Origin: an uncultured Comamonadaceae bacterium
Lineage (GTDB): Bacteria; Pseudomonadota; Gammaproteobacteria; Burkholderiales; Burkholderiaceae_C
DNA length: 7,762 nucleotides
Assembly: GCA_937871735.1 (NCBI GenBank)
Contig: CALMOI010000005.1
Location: forward strand, 1 to 7,762
Direction: 5' to 3'
The translations under genes were made by a program, and so were the position numbers. The notes beneath the pieces were generated by a model, which worked only from the letters and a program-made list of their open reading frames with translations, made no database searches and was not told the origin of the DNA. Numbering within the stretch: the stretch's first letter is position 1; every line of letters begins with the position of its first letter. Shown here piece by piece: positions 1 through 5,669 of the stretch.

Positions 1-473
1 TGCCCATCGTTGCCGGGCGCAATGTCGAGCCACGGCGTTTCAGCAAACAGCGGGGCTAAATCGGGCGCGACAAAGGCCGACCAATTGCCCGTCTCTTCAA
101 TCAACGCGGGGACGCTCTGGGCGTGTTGCCCGTCCATGCGGGGCCACAGCCGCACCCGGCGGGCGGGCACTTCGGGCAGATAGCGGCGGCGCAGCAAGTC
201 GACAAAGGCGTGCCCCTGCGCCAGCGTGACCGGCGCAACCAGCGAAAACCACAGCTGCATCCCATCCGTGCCCGAGGCGGCAATACCCGGCGCGGGCAAC
301 TCCAAATCCGTCTGCACCCCGCGCCAGACTTGCCCCAGCAAGTCCCAATCCGCCGGGCCACCGACCTCCAGCACCAGCGCACGGGTCAACCCCTGGTCGT
401 CAATGAGCTGGCCCGAGGCAGCGGCAGCGGGCGAGAGGTACAGGCGTTGGAATTCAGTGGGCAGGTGGGACAT
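1..473 (-). CDS. Protein of unknown function, 5' part (partial at left edge)
   Basis: An uninterrupted minus-strand reading frame starts at the ATG complementary to 471-473 and leaves the window at base 1 after about 157 codons without a stop. It begins MSHLPTEFQRLYL. It has an acidic to neutral, soluble-looking composition with no signal peptide or membrane segment. Recognisable stretches are GTDGMQLWFSL (about residues 68-78), FVDLLRRRYLPEVP (about 90-103) and WSAFVAPDLAPLF (about 132-144). From memory, similar uncharacterised proteins occur in Burkholderiales, but I cannot name a domain or assign a function. The start is the first ATG; it has no clear Shine-Dalgarno sequence, and an in-frame TTG lies upstream as an alternative. 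The gene is divergent from ychJ. Short plus-strand frames over the same bases are codon-register mirrors of it. Confidence is high that it is a gene and low on its role. Confidence 0.72.
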   Translation of the reverse strand, partial: MSHLPTEFQRLYLSPAAAASGQLIDDQGLTRALVLEVGGPADWDLLGQVWRGVQTDLELPAPGIAASGTDGMQLWFSLVAPVTLAQGHAFVDLLRRRYLPEVPARRVRLWPRMDGQHAQSVPALIEETGNWSAFVAPDLAPLFAETPWLDIAPGNDG

Positions 474-499
474 GGCGGGAACTCGAACAGGCGTGAACA

Positions 500-560
500 A
501 CAGAACAAGAGCTGGGACTCTACGCGAGTCGCGTTCAATGGCCGCCAGCTCTTGGGCTGT
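500..560. repeat. Imperfect inverted repeat / nested hairpin in divergent intergenic region
   Basis: The arms 506-515 (CAAGAGCTGG) and 545-554 (CCAGCTCTTG) are perfect 10-bp reverse complements. Extending outward to 500-515 against 545-560 gives 14 of 16 pairs. Directly inside the left arm lies a second perfect hairpin, GACTC (516-520) / GAGTC (526-530), with a 5-base loop. This leaves a 14-base unpaired stretch at 531-544. It lies 27 bp upstream of the minus-strand gene start and about 50 bp upstream of the mini-ORF before ychJ, so it sits between two divergent starts and cannot be a terminator for either gene. It could be an operator dyad, a structured 5' leader, a small RNA or a remnant of a palindromic repeat. 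No second copy was seen in this window. Confidence 0.6.
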
Positions 561-596
561 CAGTCAAAATCGGCCCCACATCCAATCACCCATCCC

Positions 597-603
597 AGAG
601 GAG
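597..603 (+). promoter_or_regulatory. Ribosome-binding site of the Cys-rich mini-ORF
   Basis: AGAGGAG ends 5 bases before the ATG at 609. It is one of the best Shine-Dalgarno matches in the window, which is why the 17-codon frame that follows is taken seriously as translated. Confidence 0.55.
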
Positions 604-608
604 CCCTT

Positions 609-662
609 ATGCCCATCACTCCACCCAAGTCGTGTTCATGCAGGTGCGAGGTGCAAGGATGA
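609..662 (+). CDS. Putative cysteine-rich leader peptide (uORF) overlapping ychJ
   Basis: This 17-codon frame encodes MPITPPKSCSCRCEVQG. It has a strong Shine-Dalgarno (AGAGGAG, 5-base spacing), and its TGA stop (660-662) overlaps the ATG of the YchJ gene (659-661) as ATGA. Three cysteines fall within five residues (CSCRC, residues 9-13) after a proline pair. The arrangement is that of a translationally coupled leader: ribosomes finishing the mini-ORF would be placed on the ychJ start, and slow Cys decoding or metal binding by the nascent peptide could change ychJ expression. Cys-containing upstream ORFs acting as sensors are known in other proteobacteria, but this one is not recognised and the regulatory role is inference. 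It could also be a chance frame, since the upstream bases are open in this frame back into the antisense of the left gene. Confidence 0.42.
   Translation: MPITPPKSCSCRCEVQG
648..652 (+). promoter_or_regulatory. Ribosome-binding site fixing the ychJ start
   Basis: GAGGT lies inside the mini-ORF; its GAGG core ends 7 bases before the ATG at 659. This supports 659 over the upstream in-frame ATG at 632, which would add nine residues (MFMQVRGAR) before the conserved zinc-binding start of the protein. Confidence 0.6.
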
Positions 663-1066
663 CGCTCGCTTGCCCCTGTGGCCGCACTGATGCCAAGCGC
701 CGCCCGCTGGCTGATGCCGATTGCTGTGGTCGCTACTTGGACAGCGCCACGCCCGTGCCCGATGCCGAGTCGCTGATGCGTTCGCGCTACAGCGCCTTTG
801 TGCGACTGCGCGCTGACTATTTACTGGCGACTTGGCACCCCAGCCAGCGACCCGCCACGCTGGACTTTGAACCCGGCGCGCAGTGGCTGGGTTTGGAGGT
901 GCGCCGCCACCGCGTGACCGGGCCGGACACGGCAGAGGTTGAGTTTGTGGCCCGTCACCGCATCGCTGGTCGGGCGGTTCGGCTGCATGAAAACAGCCGC
1001 TTTGTGCGCGAGTTAGTAGACGGCGTGCTGCGCTGGCGCTACGTGGATGGCGACATGCTGGGCTAG
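659..1066 (+). CDS. ychJ: YchJ family protein (SEC-C motif plus NTF2-like domain)
   Basis: This 135-residue protein matches the YchJ/UPF0225 family. The N-terminus carries a SEC-C-type zinc-binding motif (C5-x-C7 ... C22-C23), then the family signatures LMRSRYSAFV (39-48) and TWHPS (58-62), a WLGLEV strand, a SRFVRE segment and the terminal WRYVDGD. The body is an NTF2-like fold in this family. E. coli YchJ is about 152 residues and has a second SEC-C motif at its C-terminus; this protein ends before that, as is common outside enterics. The biochemical role of YchJ is unknown. The start at 659 was chosen because of GAGGT at 648-652 and because the Cys motif begins five residues in. The preceding Cys-rich mini-ORF overlaps its start by ATGA, so expression may be translationally coupled. 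An 84-bp gap without a strong terminator separates it from the downstream operon, so read-through is possible. Confidence 0.9.
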   Translation: MTLACPCGRTDAKRRPLADADCCGRYLDSATPVPDAESLMRSRYSAFVRLRADYLLATWHPSQRPATLDFEPGAQWLGLEVRRHRVTGPDTAEVEFVARHRIAGRAVRLHENSRFVRELVDGVLRWRYVDGDMLG

Positions 1067-1107
1067 GGGATAGCCCTGCTGCGGCAAAATGCGTCCTTTT
1101 GTTTCCA

Positions 1108-1114
1108 AGGTGAT
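1108..1114 (+). promoter_or_regulatory. Strong Shine-Dalgarno before the PAP2 operon
   Basis: AGGTGAT is a 7-base complement of the 16S rRNA 3' end. It is best placed for the ATG at 1116, with 5 bases between its GG and the ATG. That ATG opens only a 12-codon frame, not the PAP2 frame; the GTG at 1124, which is in the PAP2 frame, is 13 bases from the GG. Confidence 0.5.
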
Positions 1115-1115
1115 C

Positions 1116-1154
1116 ATGGCGCTGTGGCTGAATTTGACCGGGATCGGCGCATGA
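1116..1154 (+). CDS. Putative 12-codon leader ORF overlapping the PAP2 start
   Basis: An ATG directly after the AGGTGAT ribosome-binding site opens the frame MALWLNLTGIGA, whose TGA (1152-1154) overlaps the ATG at 1151 of the PAP2 gene as ATGA. This would couple PAP2 translation to the mini-ORF. PAP2 itself has only a weak GGGAT seven bases before 1151. No function is suggested by the hydrophobic peptide. The alternatives are that PAP2 starts at the GTG at 1124, or that the frame is accidental. Confidence 0.3.
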   Translation: MALWLNLTGIGA

Positions 1155-1948
1155 GCCGCGCGTCTGTAACGGGTGCGTTGGCGGTGGTGCTGGCGCTGCT
1201 GGGCTGGGCGCTGCGTGGCACGAGCTTGGAGCTGACGGTGTTTCACGCCATCAACGCTTGGGGGCCGCAAGCGCCGGTGTTTTGGTCATCGTGGTCAGTG
1301 GTGGGGCTGGGCGTGTCGGTGCTGCTGATCTTGGCGGCGGGTGGCGCAGCGCGGGCTCAGGCTTTGGTGACGTGGGTGCTGGTGCTGGTGTTGGGTGGGC
1401 TGGTGTTGCACGCGGCCAAGCTGGGCATTGGTGGTTTGCGTCCGTTGGCGGTGTTGGGGCCGGACGGGGTGCATGTGGTGGGCGCAGCGCTGCTGCGCAG
1501 TTCCATGCCCTCAGGCCATTCCGCAACCGGCTTTGCTTTGGCGGCTTTGGCGACGCAGTTGCACTTCAGGGGCGCATGGGTCTATTGGCTGGGCGCGCTG
1601 ATGGTGGGCTTGTCGCGGATGGCCGTGGGCGCGCATTGGCCTAGCGATGTGCTGGCCGGTGCGGGTTTGGGCTTGCTGCTGGCGTTGGCCGGTGTGCGCT
1701 GGCCGTGGGCGGTACGCACGGCCCAAGCGTGCGCGGTACACATGCAAAGCCGTGCGGGTTCGCGGCTGGTGGCCGGGGCGCTGGTGATGCTGGCTAGCGG
1801 GTTTTGGGTGGCCGACTACGACTATCCCGCCGCTGCCATCACGCACGCGGGTTTGTGTCTGCTGGGTTTGTGGGCGGCGCTGGTGTGGTGGCGGGCGCAT
1901 CCCAGCCATCATTTCAATCATGCTGACGATGCCCGAGGTGCCGCATGA
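1151..1948 (+). CDS. PAP2 superfamily membrane phosphatase
   Basis: A 265-residue multi-pass membrane protein of the PAP2 (phosphatidic acid phosphatase type 2 / acid phosphatase) superfamily. All three catalytic motifs are intact: KX6RP at K90...R97-P98 (KLGIGGLRP), PSGH at 120-123 with the catalytic histidine, and SRX5HX3D at S155-R156...H162...D166 (SRMAVGAHWPSD). About five or six hydrophobic helices surround these, plus a C-terminal pair past residue 200. Such enzymes remove or transfer phosphate on membrane lipids such as undecaprenyl pyrophosphate, phosphatidate or lipid A. The substrate is not readable here, but the lipid-linked sugar genes downstream favour polyprenyl carrier recycling or a lipid A/LPS role. 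The start was taken at 1151 because TM1 follows at once; a GTG at 1124 would add nine charged residues. The stop overlaps the next start (ATGA at 1945-1948). Confidence 0.9.
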   Translation: MSRASVTGALAVVLALLGWALRGTSLELTVFHAINAWGPQAPVFWSSWSVVGLGVSVLLILAAGGAARAQALVTWVLVLVLGGLVLHAAKLGIGGLRPLAVLGPDGVHVVGAALLRSSMPSGHSATGFALAALATQLHFRGAWVYWLGALMVGLSRMAVGAHWPSDVLAGAGLGLLLALAGVRWPWAVRTAQACAVHMQSRAGSRLVAGALVMLASGFWVADYDYPAAAITHAGLCLLGLWAALVWWRAHPSHHFNHADDARGAA

Positions 1949-2901
1949 AGCGCAGTGTGCAACGCGCGCTGTGGTCGGCTTTGCTGGCTTTGATCACGGG
2001 TTTGGCGCTGTGGTGGGTGCTGCCGCCGGGGCCGCAGTTGTGGAACAACGTGCTGGCCTTGCCGCTCACCGTCTGGCTGTGGGCCACGGCGGGGCTGGCG
2101 GTGAGCTACTCGCTGCGGGCGCTGCGCATGCGCGATGAATGGGCCTCGCGGGTGAACATGCGCTGGCTTGATGGCCTGCACCTCACCGTGGTTCACAGCG
2201 CGGCCATCAATTTGCTGCCGATGCGTGCGGGCGAGGCGGGCTACCCGTGGTTGTTGCACAAAGGCTGGCAGGTGTCGCTGATCGATGCATCGTCCAGCTT
2301 GTTTTGGCTGCGGGTGCAAGACGCGCTGGTGCTGTGCTTGCTGGCGCTGATGTGGTTTGGGCCGGGCGTGGGGCCGTTGGTTTTGGGCGCTCGCGTGGCG
2401 CTGGCGGCAGTGCTGCTGGCGGTGCTGGCGCTGGGCGGCAAAAGCTTGGCGGCGGTGCTGCTGGCACGCTGGCCTGCCGAGCACGCGGGCCGTTGGCACA
2501 AGCTGCTGCACATTGGGCGCAGCTTGCTGCTGTCGGCAGCGCGGGCACCGGCACGCGGCTGGCTGTGGAGCTTGGGCCACTGGAGCGCCAAAATCGGCGG
2601 CTTGGCCGTCATCGTGGCCAGCTTGAGCGCGCAGCCGTGGTTGATCGCCTTTGGTGGTGCCTTGGCGGCAGAAGGCGCCAGCGCGCTGCCGGTGTCGCCG
2701 CCAGCGGGCTTTGGCAATTACGAAGCCGGGGTGTGGCTGGGCCTGCACAGCTTGGGCGGCGATGCCAGCGCCGCCACCGTGCTGGGCGCGGCGCTCACCG
2801 CTCATATTTTTGCGTTGCTGATCGGTGTGCTGGCCGCCGCCGCCAGCCCTTGGATTGCGCCCACCCCCGCCAGCACCACCCCTCGCCCGAGCGCGCCCTG
2901 A
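1945..2901 (+). CDS. Flippase-like / LPG-synthase transmembrane-domain protein
   Basis: A 318-residue integral membrane protein with about seven or eight hydrophobic segments. It resembles the lysylphosphatidylglycerol synthase TM-region family (PF03706, UPF0104-like), seen in NLLPMRAGEAGYPWLL (89-104), where an R-x-GE motif after a small helix is typical, and SPPAGFGNYEAG (251-262) near the C-terminus. It has only the membrane domain: the cytoplasmic aminoacyl-transferase domain of MprF is absent, so it is not expected to make lysyl-PG. Stand-alone members are proposed lipid or lipid-sugar flippases. Here it sits between a PAP2 phosphatase (4-base overlap) and a polyprenyl-phosphate GT2, and no ArnE/ArnF or GtrA gene is in view. 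A role in moving the lipid-linked sugar to the periplasmic face is a reasonable inference, not shown by sequence. A 42-bp gap follows before the GT2. Confidence 0.72.
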   Translation: MKRSVQRALWSALLALITGLALWWVLPPGPQLWNNVLALPLTVWLWATAGLAVSYSLRALRMRDEWASRVNMRWLDGLHLTVVHSAAINLLPMRAGEAGYPWLLHKGWQVSLIDASSSLFWLRVQDALVLCLLALMWFGPGVGPLVLGARVALAAVLLAVLALGGKSLAAVLLARWPAEHAGRWHKLLHIGRSLLLSAARAPARGWLWSLGHWSAKIGGLAVIVASLSAQPWLIAFGGALAAEGASALPVSPPAGFGNYEAGVWLGLHSLGGDASAATVLGAALTAHIFALLIGVLAAAASPWIAPTPASTTPRPSAP

Positions 2902-2943
2902 GCGGCCCGGCCCCGTTTGTTGAATCTGTTTTGCAAAGTTGTT

Positions 2944-3969
2944 ATGTCTGAAACCATCGCCAAATCCATCACCGCACCGCCGCACCGCTTGTCGGTGGTG
3001 GTGCCCATGTACAACGAAATCGCCAACGTCCAACCGATGGTCGATGACGTGCAGGCCGCCCTGCGCGACTACCCCCATCCGTGGGAGCTGATCGTGGTGG
3101 ATGACGGCAGCTTGGACGGCACCGGCGCGGCGCTGGAGCGTTACGCCCTGCAAGTCGGCCCGCACATTCGCGTGCTGCGCCTGATGCGCAACTTCCGCCA
3201 AACCGCCGCCATGCAAGCGGGCATTGACGCAGCACGTGGCGACGTCATCGTCACGATGGACGGCGACTTGCAAAACGACCCGCGTGACATCCCGCGCTTG
3301 GTCGCCCGGCTGCTGAATGAAGACTTGGATTTGGTGGCCGGTTGGCGCATCAATCGCCAAGACGACGCCATTCGCCGCTTCCCGTCCAAGATTGCCAACA
3401 AGGTGATCCGCGATGCCACCGGGCTGGCGTTCCACGACCTCGGGTGCAGCTTGAAGGTGTTTCGCGCCAGCGTGTTGAAGCAAGTGCGCTTGTACGGCGA
3501 AATGCACCGCTTCATCCCGGCGTGGCTGGCGACGGTGACTTCGCCCTCGCGCATGGCCGAGGAGCCGGTCAACCACCGCGCCCGCACCTTGGGCGAGTCC
3601 AAGTACGGCCTGTCGCGCACCTTCCGCGTGATCGTGGACTTGTTCTCGATGTACTTCTTCTTGCGCTTTGGCACCCGGCCTGGGCACTTTTTTGGCGGCG
3701 CGGGGCTGGGCATGTCGGGCCTTGGCGGGCTGATTTTGCTGTGGCTGGCGCTGGAGAAATTCATCAAAGGCGTGGACGTGGGCACGCGCCCGCTGCTGGC
3801 CTTGGGCTTCTTTTTGGTGATCGGCGGCATTCAGCTTTTGACCACCGGCGTGCTGGCCGAATTGCTGATCCGCGTCTACTACGATGGCCGCCACGCCATG
3901 CCCTACCACCACCGCCCGATGGCCGAGTTGGTGCCCGATGAGGGCTGGCACGGCACCGAACGGACGTGA
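2944..3969 (+). CDS. Polyprenyl-phosphate glycosyltransferase, GT2 (ArnC/GtrB/DPM1-like)
   Basis: This 341-residue enzyme has an N-terminal GT-A domain: LSVVVPMYNE (16-25), VVDDGS (51-56) for nucleotide binding, DGDLQNDP (106-113) with the metal-binding DxD, GEMHRFIP (185-192), and R-x-x-G-x-SKYG (213-222). Two membrane helices follow at about 249-270 and 283-307, the layout of ArnC, GtrB and dolichyl-phosphate-mannose synthase-like proteins. These use a nucleotide sugar and undecaprenyl phosphate to make Und-P-sugar on the inner face of the inner membrane. The sugar cannot be told from the sequence. Start: ATG at 2944 puts the Rossmann strand about 15 residues in; a TTG at 2917 could add nine residues, but no good Shine-Dalgarno is seen for either. 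Its stop overlaps the GTG of the downstream ArnT-like gene (GTGA at 3966-3969). Confidence 0.92.
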   Translation: MSETIAKSITAPPHRLSVVVPMYNEIANVQPMVDDVQAALRDYPHPWELIVVDDGSLDGTGAALERYALQVGPHIRVLRLMRNFRQTAAMQAGIDAARGDVIVTMDGDLQNDPRDIPRLVARLLNEDLDLVAGWRINRQDDAIRRFPSKIANKVIRDATGLAFHDLGCSLKVFRASVLKQVRLYGEMHRFIPAWLATVTSPSRMAEEPVNHRARTLGESKYGLSRTFRVIVDLFSMYFFLRFGTRPGHFFGGAGLGMSGLGGLILLWLALEKFIKGVDVGTRPLLALGFFLVIGGIQLLTTGVLAELLIRVYYDGRHAMPYHHRPMAELVPDEGWHGTERT

Positions 3970-5615
3970 GTGCGGCCATGAGCGCAATGCCTGCTGCCGC
4001 TGAGCCCGCCCGCGCCGCCGACACGCCAAGCTGGCAGCGCCCGCTGCTGTGGCTGGCGCTGGTGCTGCTGGTGTTTTGGCTGGCGGGGCTGGGTCTGGCC
4101 CCGCTGTTTGATGTGGACGAGGGCGCTTTCTCTGAAGCCAGCCGCGAAATGCTGAGCAGCGGCGACTGGGGCCACACCACACTCAGCGGCACCGACCGCT
4201 TTGACAAACCGATCCTGATCTACTGGTTCCAAGCCGCCAGCTTGGCGGTGTTTGGCGTGAATGAGTGGGCCACGCGCCTGCCGTCGGCGCTGGCCGGTTG
4301 GGGCTGGTGCATGGCGCTGGCGCTGTTTGCCGCGCCGCGCTGGGGCGTGCGCGTGGCGGTGCTGGCGGCGGGCATGTTGGCCACCAGCGTCGGCCCGATG
4401 CTGATCGGCCGCGCCGCCACCGCAGATTCGATGCTGAATTTGCTGCTCACACTCACCTTGCTGGACTTGTGGCGCGCGGTGGAGCAAGGCGAGGCCAACC
4501 CGTGGCCGCTGCGCCGCGCCGCGCTGTGGATGGGCCTGGGTCTGCTGGACAAAGGCCCGGTGGCGGTGGTGGTGCCGGGCGGGGCGCTGGGCTTGTGGTG
4601 GCTGCTGTCACCGCTGGCCGCGCAACGCTGGCCGCTGGCGCGCCGCTTGCTGACCGATGGCCGCGCTGGGCTGATCACGCTGGTGGTCGCGGTGCCGTGG
4701 TACGCCTATGCGCTGAACCGGCACGGCATGGCCTTCATTGATGGCTTTTTGCTCAAGCACAACTTAGATCGCTTCAGCGGCCCGCTGGAAGGGCACGGCG
4801 GCAGTCCGCTGTACTACGTGGTGGTGATGCCGCTCTTGCTGCTGCCTTGGTCAGTGTTGCTGGTGCCACTGCTGGCCCGCGTGCGCCGCCTGTGGGCTGA
4901 CCGCACCTCGCGCTTTTTGCTGCTGTGGGCGGGGTTTGTGATTGGGTTTTTCTCGGTCTCGGGCACTAAGCTGCCGCATTACGTGCTGTACGGCATGGCC
5001 CCGCTGGTGCTGCTGATGGCGCGGCTGTGGGCCGATGTGGCCCATGAACGCTGGCGCGGTTGGGGCGTGTGTGCGGCGCTGCTGGTACTGTCGGCGCTGG
5101 CCTTGCTGGGCTTGACGGCGGCTGCGCCGCAGTTGGCGGCGCGCCTGCAAGCCTCTACCGCTGACGCGCATTGGCAAACCTTGCTGGCCGCCGCTGCTGC
5201 CAAAGCCGCTCCGGCGACGGGCTGGTTGGCGCTGGCCGCGTTGCTGGTGTTGGGCTTGGCCTTGCAAGCCTGGCGCAGGCCGCAGCAAGCACCGCTGGCG
5301 CTGTTGGGTGCGGTGCTGGTGGCCTCGGTGGCGTGGTCTACGTTGATGCTGCCGTGGTGGGGCGATGCGCTGCAAGGCCCGGTGCGCGAGCTGGCCTTGC
5401 GCGCCCGCGCCGACAACTTGCCGCTGGTGCAATGGCGCTTGCACCAGCCCAGCGCTGCGTTCTACCGCCAAGCCTCGGCCCCGCGCCGCGCCCCAGAAGT
5501 CGGCGAAGCCGCCCTGATGCGCAGCGACCACTACGCCGACTTGCCGCCCGACGAGCAGCGCCAGTACGACCGCTTGGCCCAAGCTCCTGGCTTCGTGCTG
5601 GTGCGTCGGCACTGA
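3966..5615 (+). CDS. ArnT-like GT-C glycosyltransferase (GT39/GT83, PMT_2), first copy
   Basis: A 549-residue polytopic membrane glycosyltransferase of the ArnT/PMT_2 type. After a 20-residue Ala-rich N-terminus and TM1 comes the first periplasmic loop DVDEGAFSEASREM (49-62), with the acidic pair expected at the active site, then DW (67-68) and FDKPILIYWF (79-88). Further family marks are LLDKGPVA (193-200), PWY (244-246), KHNLDRF...EGHGG (264-279), the PLYY loop, and SGTKLPHYVLY (332-342). About 12 helices precede a short soluble C-terminus. Enzymes of this class take a sugar from undecaprenyl phosphate and place it on a periplasmic acceptor; ArnT itself modifies lipid A with L-Ara4N, but that donor cannot be assumed here. 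The start overlaps the GT2 stop (GTGA); ATG at 3978 or 3990 is an alternative. The gene is followed by a 54-bp gap with a T-rich stretch. Confidence 0.9.
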   Translation: MSAAMSAMPAAAEPARAADTPSWQRPLLWLALVLLVFWLAGLGLAPLFDVDEGAFSEASREMLSSGDWGHTTLSGTDRFDKPILIYWFQAASLAVFGVNEWATRLPSALAGWGWCMALALFAAPRWGVRVAVLAAGMLATSVGPMLIGRAATADSMLNLLLTLTLLDLWRAVEQGEANPWPLRRAALWMGLGLLDKGPVAVVVPGGALGLWWLLSPLAAQRWPLARRLLTDGRAGLITLVVAVPWYAYALNRHGMAFIDGFLLKHNLDRFSGPLEGHGGSPLYYVVVMPLLLLPWSVLLVPLLARVRRLWADRTSRFLLLWAGFVIGFFSVSGTKLPHYVLYGMAPLVLLMARLWADVAHERWRGWGVCAALLVLSALALLGLTAAAPQLAARLQASTADAHWQTLLAAAAAKAAPATGWLALAALLVLGLALQAWRRPQQAPLALLGAVLVASVAWSTLMLPWWGDALQGPVRELALRARADNLPLVQWRLHQPSAAFYRQASAPRRAPEVGEAALMRSDHYADLPPDEQRQYDRLAQAPGFVLVRRH

Positions 5616-5669
5616 CGCGGCGGTGGCCCGGTTCACTTTTCGACTCTTTTTTGCACAAGGCCCGTCCGC

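Noticed and set aside
123..662. 179-codon plus-strand frame spanning the left gene and the intergenic region
   Set aside because: Its first two thirds mirror the minus-strand gene codon for codon. Only its last 17 codons, with their own Shine-Dalgarno, are reported as a possible leader ORF.
1060..1076. GGGCTA/TAGCCC hairpin at the ychJ stop as a terminator
   Set aside because: The stem is only 6 bp with a 5-base loop and has no T-run directly after it; the nearest T-rich bases are about 20 nt away. It is too weak to call a Rho-independent terminator.
2920..2948. TTGAAT ... TATGTC as a sigma-70 promoter before the GT2 gene
   Set aside because: The -10 match is poor and overlaps the start codon, so any transcript would begin inside the coding region. 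No convincing promoter could be called anywhere in the window.
1918..4182. 754-codon open frame on the minus strand under the flippase-like and GT2 genes
   Set aside because: It is in exact codon register with the two plus-strand genes (all on the same base phase). Antisense stops would need TTA, CTA or TCA in the sense strand, which are almost absent here. The predicted protein is Gln/Arg/His/Pro-rich, as expected from mirrored CTG/TTG leucines, and has no recognisable domain.
5603..5652. GCGTC/GACGC hairpin followed by a T-rich stretch between the two GT-C genes
   Set aside because: The 5-bp stem lies over the stop codon, and the T tracts begin about 18 bases after it. A terminator in mid-operon is unlikely, and the downstream gene has a normal ribosome-binding site.
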